DNA of 5,314 nucleotides. Source: Candidatus Kaiserbacteria bacterium RIFCSPHIGHO2_01_FULL_58_22 (lineage in GTDB: Bacteria; Patescibacteriota; Minisyncoccia; Phycocordibacterales; UBA2100). The first letter of the stretch is position 1, and each line of letters starts with the position of its first letter. The DNA lies in the NCBI GenBank assembly GCA_001781445.1, contig MFLB01000037.1:1-5314 (forward strand), in the 5' to 3' direction. The notes below the pieces were generated by a model that was given only the letters and a program-made list of their open reading frames with translations, did not search any database and had not been told where the DNA came from. The translations under genes were made by a program, and so were the position numbers. Positions 1 through 4,780 of this stretch are shown piece by piece.

Positions 1-1209
1 AAGCACAAGAGAACGGCGTCGCGCCAAGTAGTCGCCGCGCTCGATGTCTTGTGCAATATACAAATCGGTAAGTCGGTCGAGCTTGCGGGAGATACTATGC
101 ACTCTCTCCCGCAGCCCGTGAACGAGCGCCGCGTTTTTGATAGAAGCTGTTCGCTCGTCTTCCGCGATGAGCTTCTCGAACTCCGCTTGCCACACTGACG
201 GCATGGCGTAGCCGGAAAGCACGTCGTTTAGCTGCTCCACCAACGGCTCCTCGCGGATATATGACTGCGAACAGCTACCTTTCTTTTTGGTGCAGCGGTA
301 GTACACATACCGATGCACGTTGCCGTTCTTTTGGTATTTGAACTTTTCTTCTGCCGTAATGCCCATGTCGCACTCGCCGCAGCGCAAAAGCCCGCACAGG
401 GCTTTTGGCGCGTTGACGGCTTTCATCGGGTGGCCGCGTTCGACAATGACTTGTTGTACTTTGTCGAACAGCCGCTTTTCGATAAGCGGCGTGTGGCGAC
501 CCTCGTGCATCTCGCCGCCGTAGGTAAAGAGGCCGACATAGAACGCATTGGTGAGAATAAATTTCACGCGGTCTTTGTGAAAATGGAGGCCGCCAAAACT
601 TCGCACGCCGTTTTCATACATAAAATTAGAAATATCTTCGAGTCGCGAATTGCCTTTGGCGTATAGCTCAAAGGCGGCGCGAATGACCTTCGACTTTTTG
701 CTGTCAATGACGATGGTCTTTGCCCGCACGTCGTTGAGGTAGCCGACAGGTGCACTTGAAGGAAACTCGCCGCGCTTCACCTTTGCGCGCAATCCGCGTT
801 TTACATTTGAACTTAGGTCGCGGATAAACTGATTCGCCATACCAAACTCGACCGACATCATGAGCACATTGTCGGTCGGATAATGATTGCGGTCGTGCGT
901 GCGAATGTGTTGGATAATGTTTTCTTGCAAAAACCAACTAATCTGTCCGCCGTCTACCGGATTACGCGCGAGGCGATCTAATTTCCAGCACACGATGCCG
1001 GACGCTTCACTTTTTTGTACGCGCTTCAACATCTCGTTGAACACCGGACGGCCGGGCATTTTGGCGCTCCGCTTTTCTACAAATTCGTTGGCGATCTCTA
1101 ACCCCTCGCTCTTGGCGAGTGAGCGCAATTCGGACAATTGCGCCTCAATCGAAAGTACCTGCTTGTCCTCGACATCGGTGCTTTTGCGGGCGTAGAGAAA
1201 ATAGAGCAT
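1..1209 (-). CDS. Large serine recombinase (site-specific integrase), C-terminus cut by window edge
   Basis: This protein would cut and rejoin DNA at attachment sites through a serine-phosphodiester intermediate, moving an element in or out of the chromosome. Reading from the ATG at 1209, 403 residues are open to the left edge with no stop. The resolvase catalytic domain covers about residues 1-140: YARKS carries the catalytic Ser10 with Arg8, GRPVF lies at 53-57, and the DRLAR motif at 78-82 supplies the active-site arginines. The recombinase domain follows (about 150-260, beginning near APVGY). A zinc ribbon at about 271-315 has Cys277-x2-Cys280 and Cys306-x6-Cys313, and a helical, charged tail (345-403) fits the coiled coil of this family. 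Members are usually about 450-600 residues, so part of the tail is missing. The start leaves 31 bp to the divergent neighbour. Base composition is less GC-rich than the operon on the right, which fits mobile origin. Family assignment is firm; its target site is unknown. Confidence 0.93.
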   Translation of the reverse strand, partial: MLYFLYARKSTDVEDKQVLSIEAQLSELRSLAKSEGLEIANEFVEKRSAKMPGRPVFNEMLKRVQKSEASGIVCWKLDRLARNPVDGGQISWFLQENIIQHIRTHDRNHYPTDNVLMMSVEFGMANQFIRDLSSNVKRGLRAKVKRGEFPSSAPVGYLNDVRAKTIVIDSKKSKVIRAAFELYAKGNSRLEDISNFMYENGVRSFGGLHFHKDRVKFILTNAFYVGLFTYGGEMHEGRHTPLIEKRLFDKVQQVIVERGHPMKAVNAPKALCGLLRCGECDMGITAEEKFKYQKNGNVHRYVYYRCTKKKGSCSQSYIREEPLVEQLNDVLSGYAMPSVWQAEFEKLIAEDERTASIKNAALVHGLRERVHSISRKLDRLTDLYIAQDIERGDYLARRRSLVL

Positions 1210-1240
1210 GATGGAAGTATATAACACTGGAAACTTACAT
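1210..1240. promoter_or_regulatory. Divergent promoter region between recombinase and cargo gene
   Basis: The 31 bp between the two start codons contain one AT-rich core (TATATAAC, 1218-1225). Read on the plus strand, TATAAC at 1220-1225 can serve as a -10 box for the cargo gene. Read on the minus strand, TATACT (1221 to 1216) matches five of six consensus bases and can serve the recombinase. Both leaders would be only a few bases long, so leaderless or near-leaderless messages are likely. Neither start has a clear Shine-Dalgarno sequence, and the -35 matches on either side are poor. Because the two -10 boxes overlap, the genes would compete for polymerase or share a regulator. Confidence 0.4.
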
Positions 1241-2287
1241 ATGATTACCAAAGCACAATTGCAGGAAAAGCTTGTCGAGTTGGCAAAAAAGGCCCAAGAA
1301 ACTGGGGACCTGCGCGAGAGCATGAGTGCATACTTGGCATTTATCAAAGACAACTACAACGACCTGGATTCTGAGGCAAAAATCATTGGTGATAAGGCCT
1401 TCGAAATACTGGGTACATTGGCAAAAGAGACATTGGAAAAAATGCCAGATAGTATTGAGAAGCGGAAAATGACACGTATGCACGCAAGCGCATACGGAGA
1501 TCATTGGGACATAGAATCCATTGCGGAAACTTTAGAAAAGCCCACTCATCTCGATAAGCCAATTTTGAAAGCAACGGAAGAATTTTTTTTAGAGCATACG
1601 CAAATGATCGCTGATTTGATGCATGATGTTCTTAGTAATAATCTTAAAGGCCCTGACGCCGCGATACTTGCCTTGTACTGTTCTGCAATAGACGAGCTTA
1701 TTGTCGCTTTCCACCTCGCGCAACATGCATATGGTCCGCAGGTACTTTCTCACGTTCGAGCTGTCTACGAAATTAAAGACAAAATCGAGTTATTTAGTTC
1801 TCAACCTGAACATTTGCAACTTTGGGCAAGCGATGACCCGAACGATGCAGAGAATGTTCGTCGCGAATACAGCGCCGCCGGTGTCCGGAAAAAACTCGGC
1901 AAGGAAAGATATGACCCGGTATACTCCTTTCTTTCAGAAATGGGGACACACTCAACAATGAAATATGTTCAATCAAAGATTCTACTGCATAAACCCCAAG
2001 ATTCAGAGCCACTTAAAAGAGAGGCAAAAATTTGGGTTGGGGGAAGTCCTCGTGAAGATCACCTAGTCGTAGCAAATACTGGAGTCGTTCAGGCCGTAAC
2101 GGTGATACTGGCTTCGTTCGTAGATGTATACAAAGATTATTTACATGCCGAAGAAGGTGTTCAAATGATGAAAAGCGCCTTTGAAAAATATAAGGCCTAC
2201 ATGGTCAAGTACTTTTGCGATTGGATGGAGGCAAATGGCACCGATTCATCCAAAGCAAGGGCGTTCATCAGCAGTGCTCAAATCTAG
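1241..2287 (+). CDS. Helical protein of unknown function, possibly DUF5677-like; candidate element cargo
   Basis: I do not recognise this 348-residue protein with confidence. It looks soluble and almost entirely alpha-helical, with no signal peptide or membrane segment. The N-terminal 100 residues are rich in Lys and Glu. The middle has the spacing of DUF5677-type helical proteins: an IDELIVAFHLAQH helix (150-162), then HVRAVYEIKDKIELF (171-185), then YSFLSEMGTH (228-237). Arg173/Glu177 and His237 are the residues most likely to matter. No HEPN-type R-x4-6-H motif is visible. The ATG at 1241 was chosen because an in-frame ATG at 1208 (359 residues) would overlap the recombinase start codon and put the shared promoter inside the gene. 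The gene ends with TAG. Composition is the lowest in GC of the window. Its place next to an integrase suggests cargo, perhaps anti-phage defence, but that is inference from position only. Confidence 0.8.
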   Translation: MITKAQLQEKLVELAKKAQETGDLRESMSAYLAFIKDNYNDLDSEAKIIGDKAFEILGTLAKETLEKMPDSIEKRKMTRMHASAYGDHWDIESIAETLEKPTHLDKPILKATEEFFLEHTQMIADLMHDVLSNNLKGPDAAILALYCSAIDELIVAFHLAQHAYGPQVLSHVRAVYEIKDKIELFSSQPEHLQLWASDDPNDAENVRREYSAAGVRKKLGKERYDPVYSFLSEMGTHSTMKYVQSKILLHKPQDSEPLKREAKIWVGGSPREDHLVVANTGVVQAVTVILASFVDVYKDYLHAEEGVQMMKSAFEKYKAYMVKYFCDWMEANGTDSSKARAFISSAQI

Positions 2288-2424
2288 GGAGCTTCGCTGA
2301 AATAGCGAAAAATAATCTCGTGCGCGCACGGGCGGGTGGGGCAAGCACTCCACTGTATTCTGCATTCGCATTTCCCTCCAAGAAATCCACCCTCCAAAAA
2401 TCTTCGGCTCGAACCTGCATTTGC
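2288..2424. other. Non-coding stretch after the cargo gene, with short inverted repeats
   Basis: No credible gene is seen here; overlapping open frames are short and run through the tRNA and hairpins. Two structures stand out. TTCGCT and AGCGAA (2293-2298 and 2304-2309) can pair around a 5-base loop just after the TAG stop, followed by AAATAAT rather than a U-tract, so it is a poor terminator at best. CGTGCGCGCACG (2319-2330) is a perfect 12-bp palindrome and could be a protein-binding or recombination site. The element boundary may lie in this stretch, where composition begins to rise in GC. Confidence 0.4.
2293..2309 (+). terminator. Weak hairpin after the cargo gene, possible terminator
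   Basis: A 6-bp stem (TTCGCT with AGCGAA) and a GAAAT loop begin 5 bases after the stop codon of the helical-protein gene. The position suits a terminator, but the stem is short and no run of T follows, so termination by this element alone would be inefficient. Confidence 0.2.
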
Positions 2425-2460
2425 AAAACAAAAAAGTGGAAGTATCCGCCCCTCCACCTT
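2425..2460 (-). terminator. Rho-independent terminator of the tRNA-Asn transcript
   Basis: Read on the minus strand, AAGGTGGA (2460 to 2453) pairs with TCCACTTT (2440 to 2433) with one G-U wobble, and the stem can extend by two further pairs. It is followed at once by a T-rich tract, TTTTTTGTTTT (2435 to 2425). This is the classical intrinsic terminator layout and lies about 60 bases beyond the 3' end of the tRNA, on the same strand. Confidence 0.6.
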
Positions 2461-2481
2461 GGGCGGCGCTCCGCGCCGCCC
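2461..2481. repeat. GC-rich perfect hairpin between tRNA and terminator
   Basis: GGGCGGCGC (2461-2469) and GCGCCGCCC (2473-2481) form a 9-bp perfect stem made only of G-C pairs, closed by a 3-base TCC loop. It directly abuts the terminator hairpin on the minus-strand transcript, so it may protect the RNA 3' end or pause polymerase. It also has the form of a REP-like dispersed palindrome, which cannot be tested with one copy. No T-run follows on either strand, so it is not a complete terminator alone. Confidence 0.65.
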
Positions 2482-2520
2482 GCGCCAATTTTCGGGATTC
2501 CGACGCGAGTTTTATTCGGG

Positions 2521-2592
2521 CTCCGGGGGTGGGACTCGAACCCACAACTTACTCCTTAACAGGGAGCCACTCTACCATTGAGTTACCCCGGA
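2521..2592 (-). tRNA. tRNA-Asn (anticodon GTT)
   Basis: All four arms fold without mismatch. The acceptor stem is TCCGGGG with CCCCGGA (7 bp), followed by TA. The D-arm is ACTC/GAGT around AATGGTA. The anticodon arm is GCTCC/GGAGT, with one G-T pair, around the loop CTGTTAA; the anticodon GTT (complement of 2558-2560) reads AAC and AAU. The variable region is AAGTT and the T-arm is GTGGG/CCCAC around TTCGAGT. The discriminator is G, as expected for asparagine tRNAs. CCA is not encoded (the next bases are CCC), so it must be added by CCA nucleotidyltransferase. The gene is 72 nt to the discriminator. It has its own promoter and terminator nearby, and lies between the element-like half and the mevalonate operon. 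Confidence 0.96.
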
Positions 2593-2614
2593 ATATATTC
2601 CGAGACTATTGAGC

Positions 2615-2632
2615 CCCGACCGAAGCGTCGGG
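2615..2632. other. Hairpin in the tRNA leader region
   Basis: CCCGAC (2615-2620) and GTCGGG (2627-2632) form a 6-bp G-C-rich stem with a 6-base loop, in the predicted 5' leader of the tRNA transcript. It could guide RNase P processing or be the remnant of an older terminator. It overlaps a second inverted repeat, GATTCC/GGAATC (2632-2637 and 2639-2644). Confidence 0.4.
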
Positions 2633-2650
2633 ATTCCCGGAATCATCGGA

Positions 2651-2678
2651 AGTATAACGGAAATGCCGCATGCGGCAA
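2651..2678 (-). promoter_or_regulatory. Probable sigma-70-type promoter of tRNA-Asn
   Basis: On the minus strand, TTGCCG (2678 to 2673) and TATACT (2656 to 2651) are separated by 16 bases. They match four and five of six consensus positions. Transcription would begin near 2644, giving a leader of about 50 bases before the mature tRNA 5' end. No closer candidate suits the tRNA as well. The spacer is largely the palindrome at 2664-2677, so a dimeric protein bound there would block polymerase. Confidence 0.5.
2664..2677. repeat. Perfect 14-bp palindrome, possible operator or operon terminator
   Basis: TGCCGCATGCGGCA is a perfect inverted repeat. Read from the mevalonate operon on the minus strand it can fold as a 5-bp stem with a CATG loop, followed by TTTCC, so it could end that transcript. 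It also overlaps the likely tRNA promoter and could be an operator. The sequence does not decide between these. Confidence 0.4.
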
Positions 2679-2721
2679 TTCGATAGCGTGGAGATGGTTT
2701 CAGAGCGGGCCGGAATCGAAA

Positions 2722-2736
2722 GGGCGTTACGCGCCC
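2722..2736 (-). terminator. Hairpin overlapping the stop codon of the last operon gene
   Basis: On the minus strand GGGCG-CGTAA-CGCCC forms a 5-bp stem whose loop holds the TAA stop codon; TTTC follows. It may act as a weak terminator or a 3'-end stabiliser for the mevalonate transcript. The T-run is too short for a strong call. Confidence 0.3.
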
Positions 2737-3635
2737 GAAAGGCCTGACACCTTTTTCCTCATGTAGTCGAGCATCGAGGAAAGGTCTTCGTTCACGACGA
2801 TGTGGTCGAAGAGGTCTTTCCGTTCCCTGAAAAAGGCGAGGTCGCGCTCCGCGTTCTTGAGGCGGTCGCGGATATGCTCCTCGCTGTCGCGCCCGCGCGC
2901 GCGGAGGCGATGCAGGAGCTGGCTCAATTTCGCGCGCTTGGTGCGCCCCGGCGGGAGAAGCCCGAAGGAGAGAATGGCCCTGCGCCCGTAGTGGCGGGCG
3001 AGGTCTTCGAGGAGGTGCAGTTCGGTAACGACGACGGGCAGTTTGCCCGCGCTCCAGATCGCCTCGATGTCCGCGGCCCGGTATCCGTACCGGCGGTCTT
3101 CGCTCGAAGAGGGGATGCGCGTCGCCGCGACGATGGCCCCCGTGCGCTGGAGCCGCTCGAATTCCTCCCGCGCCGTGTAGACGTATTCCCCCTCGTCACC
3201 GGGTTTTTGCTCCCGCGTGGTGAGTATCGGCACGCTCGCGGCGTATTCGGAGAACGCCCTCGCGAGCATCCTGCTGATGGTGGATTTGCCGACGCCCGAG
3301 GGGCCAGTAAGGGCGAGGATGTAGCCGGGGAAGGCCTGCGGCGCAACGGCCTTGCCCGCCGCTTCGTACGCGGTCTCGTAGACCCGGAGGCCCTCCGCGG
3401 TAACGTGCGAGAGCCGCATGCGCGGCCGCACGCTCTGTCCAATGAACGCATCGGAAAGGAGGGCGCCGAGCACGCGCCGCCCGTTCTCGAGCTCGATCAG
3501 GCCGACGATCCGCGGCCTGCGGCCGAAACGCTCCGGCGGGTGCATCAGCTTTGTGAACGAGAGGACGACTCCGGGGAGGAATTTTTCCCGTTCGCGCTTC
3601 AGGCTCCGGCGGATGATGGGCGCGCAATTGTTCAT
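2727..3635 (-). CDS. Fusion protein: DUF35 OB-fold (acyl-CoA scaffold) plus guanylate-kinase-like domain
   Basis: This 302-residue protein joins two families. Residues about 18-90 match the OB-fold half of DUF35 proteins: KFLPGVVLSFT, an RIVGLIELENG strand, and a closing YETAYE. In archaea the free-standing DUF35 protein bridges acetoacetyl-CoA thiolase and HMG-CoA synthase so that the intermediate is passed on directly. The usual N-terminal zinc ribbon with CxxC pairs is absent. After a linker (91-103), residues 104-296 are a full-length guanylate-kinase-like domain: Walker A GPSGVGKST (111-119), TTREQKPG (139-146), YGY (183-185), and the arginine-rich lid RARGRDSEEHIRDRL (245-259). Against yeast and E. 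coli GMK, the ATP side is kept. The second GMP-binding Arg is Lys144, the pocket Glu is lost, the Ser/Thr after YG is Tyr185, and DIDxQG reads VTELHL with Glu205. ATG 3635 lies 7 bases after the thiolase stop. Domain calls are strong; phosphoryl acceptor and combined role are unknown. Confidence 0.88.
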   Translation of the reverse strand: MNNCAPIIRRSLKREREKFLPGVVLSFTKLMHPPERFGRRPRIVGLIELENGRRVLGALLSDAFIGQSVRPRMRLSHVTAEGLRVYETAYEAAGKAVAPQAFPGYILALTGPSGVGKSTISRMLARAFSEYAASVPILTTREQKPGDEGEYVYTAREEFERLQRTGAIVAATRIPSSSEDRRYGYRAADIEAIWSAGKLPVVVTELHLLEDLARHYGRRAILSFGLLPPGRTKRAKLSQLLHRLRARGRDSEEHIRDRLKNAERDLAFFRERKDLFDHIVVNEDLSSMLDYMRKKVSGLSGA

Positions 3636-3636
3636 A

Positions 3637-3645
3637 CGGCGTTCA
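3637..3645 (-). repeat. Stop-codon-anchored 9-bp repeat, copy 2 (after thiolase)
   Basis: TGAACGCCG spans the thiolase stop codon and the short spacer before the fusion gene. The same nine bases span the HMG-CoA synthase stop at 4772-4780. In both places the next ATG follows within a few bases. It may be a shared translation-coupling element in place of a Shine-Dalgarno sequence, or chance. Confidence 0.35.
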
Positions 3646-4767
3646 TGCTTCGATGTTCTCTAAAATATGGATGCCGCAGGCGGCGCCCGCGCCGCCGAAG
3701 TTGTGGGCGAGGCCGTAGCGGATGGAAGCGCGCTCGAGGTGCTTGCCGGCGTCGATCAATTGCTTGAGCCCCGTCGCCGCGACGGGATGGCCGCAGGCTT
3801 TGAGTCCGCCGCTCATGTTGACGAAGAGCGATGGATGCCCCGCATACGCCTCCTCGTAGAGCCTGATACCTTCGCCCTCCCGCGCGAATCCAAGATCCTC
3901 CACGTTGATGACAGCGGCGATGGAGAAGCAGTCGTGCGTCTCGACCGCGCGGATGTCGCTCCGTTCGATCCCGGCTTCGAGGAGCGCGCGGCTCATCGCT
4001 TCGCGCGTGGCCGGAAAGCTCACGATCGTCGGCCTTTCCGTTATGCTCAATGTATCGCTCGCCACCTGGCTCGCCGCGATGCGCAGGGGAGAGCGGCGCG
4101 CGGTCGAAAGGATGCACGCCGCCGCGCCGTCGCTTACCGGCGAGCAGTCGAAGAGGCGCAGGGGATCGGATACCAGCGGACTCGCGCTCACCGCTTCCGG
4201 CGAAAGTTCCTGCCGGAAGTGCGCGAAGGGATTGTCCATCGCGTTGCGGTGGTGCACGGCGCTCACGACGCTCAACTGTTCGCGCGTGAGGTCGTACTCG
4301 TGCATGTATCGCTGACCGATGAGGCCGAAGATGCCCGGAAAGGTGATACCCGAGGGGGCGTCGAGCTCGCCGTCGGCGGCGCCCATCAGGGCCTCGGCAA
4401 CGGCGTTCGCCGGGGCGTCGGTCATTTTTTCCGCGCCCAGCACGAGTACGGTCTTTGCCCGGCCGCTCTCGAGGAACGCGCAGGCGGTGTGGAGCGCGAG
4501 CGATCCGGAGCCGCACGCCGCCTCGACGCGGAGAGCGGGCGGGCGATGGGGGAAGAGCGAGGAGGCGAGCGCGCCGAGGCCGGCCTGGTCGTTCGCCGTC
4601 TCGGCGAGCATGTTCGCGACGACGACCAGATCTATCTCAAGCGGGCTCATGCCGGAAGAGCGGAGGGCGGCTGTCGCCGCTTCGCTCATGAGGTCGCGGA
4701 GGCTCTTTTCCCACCATTCGCCGAAGCGCGTGAGTCCGGAGCCGGCGAGAAAGATGTCTTGTCGCAT
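3643..4767 (-). CDS. Acetoacetyl-CoA thiolase, SCP-x/archaeal type (acetyl-CoA C-acetyltransferase)
   Basis: It would condense two acetyl-CoA into acetoacetyl-CoA in the cytoplasm, the first step of the mevalonate route to isoprenoids. The protein is 374 residues, about the usual length for archaeal and SCP-x-type thiolases. Visible motifs are the nucleophile Cys85 in VEAACGSGSLALHTA, the ETHDCF motif (276-281) followed by a VEDLGFAREGEG stretch typical of this subfamily, the GGLKACGHPVAATG loop with catalytic His327, and the C-terminal NFGGAGAACGIHIL strand. The ATG at 4767 was chosen, 10 bases after the HMG-CoA synthase stop and with GGA just upstream; a TTG at 4785 would add six residues and overlap the upstream gene. 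It lies between HMG-CoA synthase and the DUF35 fusion, the archaeal order, so the three products probably form one complex. A degradative thiolase role is less likely given the neighbours. Confidence 0.93.
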   Translation of the reverse strand: MRQDIFLAGSGLTRFGEWWEKSLRDLMSEAATAALRSSGMSPLEIDLVVVANMLAETANDQAGLGALASSLFPHRPPALRVEAACGSGSLALHTACAFLESGRAKTVLVLGAEKMTDAPANAVAEALMGAADGELDAPSGITFPGIFGLIGQRYMHEYDLTREQLSVVSAVHHRNAMDNPFAHFRQELSPEAVSASPLVSDPLRLFDCSPVSDGAAACILSTARRSPLRIAASQVASDTLSITERPTIVSFPATREAMSRALLEAGIERSDIRAVETHDCFSIAAVINVEDLGFAREGEGIRLYEEAYAGHPSLFVNMSGGLKACGHPVAATGLKQLIDAGKHLERASIRYGLAHNFGGAGAACGIHILENIEA

Positions 4768-4771
4768 ATTC

Positions 4772-4780
4772 CGGCGTTCA
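4772..4780 (-). repeat. Stop-codon-anchored 9-bp repeat, copy 1 (after HMG-CoA synthase)
   Basis: TGAACGCCG begins with the HMG-CoA synthase stop codon and occupies most of the 10-base spacer before the thiolase ATG. It is identical to the copy at 3637-3645 at the next gene junction. Confidence 0.35.

Larger units (their letters stand above)
1..2520. mobile_element. Probable integrated element (one end), integrase plus cargo, abutting tRNA-Asn
   Basis: What is seen: a serine recombinase and a divergent gene of unknown function, both lower in GC by eye than the mevalonate operon, lie directly beside the 3' end of a tRNA-Asn gene. Integrases are normally encoded close to one end of their element, and tRNA 3' ends are common insertion points, although tRNA targeting is more typical of tyrosine than of serine integrases. 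What is inferred: the element runs leftwards out of the window and its right boundary lies between about 2288 and 2521. I found no duplicated tRNA 3' end inside the window. A second copy would be expected beyond position 1 if the tRNA is the target. The right-hand limit given here is only the tRNA edge. Confidence 0.4.

Noticed and set aside
313..1195. Plus-strand frames opposite the recombinase
   Set aside because: They lie opposite conserved resolvase, recombinase and zinc-ribbon motifs in a single open minus-strand frame, so they are shadows.
1583..1590. Run of eight T inside the cargo gene as a possible frameshift or slippage site
   Set aside because: The frame continues cleanly through it (EEFFLEH) to a normal stop, and neither other frame gives a sensible alternative product.
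2408..2415. CTCGAACC, identical to the T-loop complement of tRNA-Asn (2535-2542), as a possible attachment-site remnant
   Set aside because: Identity stops after eight bases and no T-stem or acceptor-stem remnant surrounds it, so chance is the better explanation.
2336..2612. Short plus-strand frames with GVGLEPTTYSL- or GGTRTHNLLL-like ends
   Set aside because: These are the familiar false proteins made by reading through the complement of a tRNA gene; the tRNA-Asn explains them.
2492..2637. Direct repeat TCGGGATTCC (2492-2501 and 2628-2637) flanking the tRNA, as possible target-site duplication
   Set aside because: Ten bases of common GC-rich hairpin-type sequence, not placed at an element boundary; too weak to call an insertion signature.
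2802..3767. Long plus-strand open frame opposite the DUF35-kinase fusion
   Set aside because: The 321-residue translation is Arg/Ala/Glu-rich with no family motif. It is the antisense shadow of a GC-rich gene with clear domains.
3632..4516. Second minus-strand frame inside the thiolase (294 residues)
   Set aside because: It is an Arg-rich out-of-frame reading of the thiolase with no family features.
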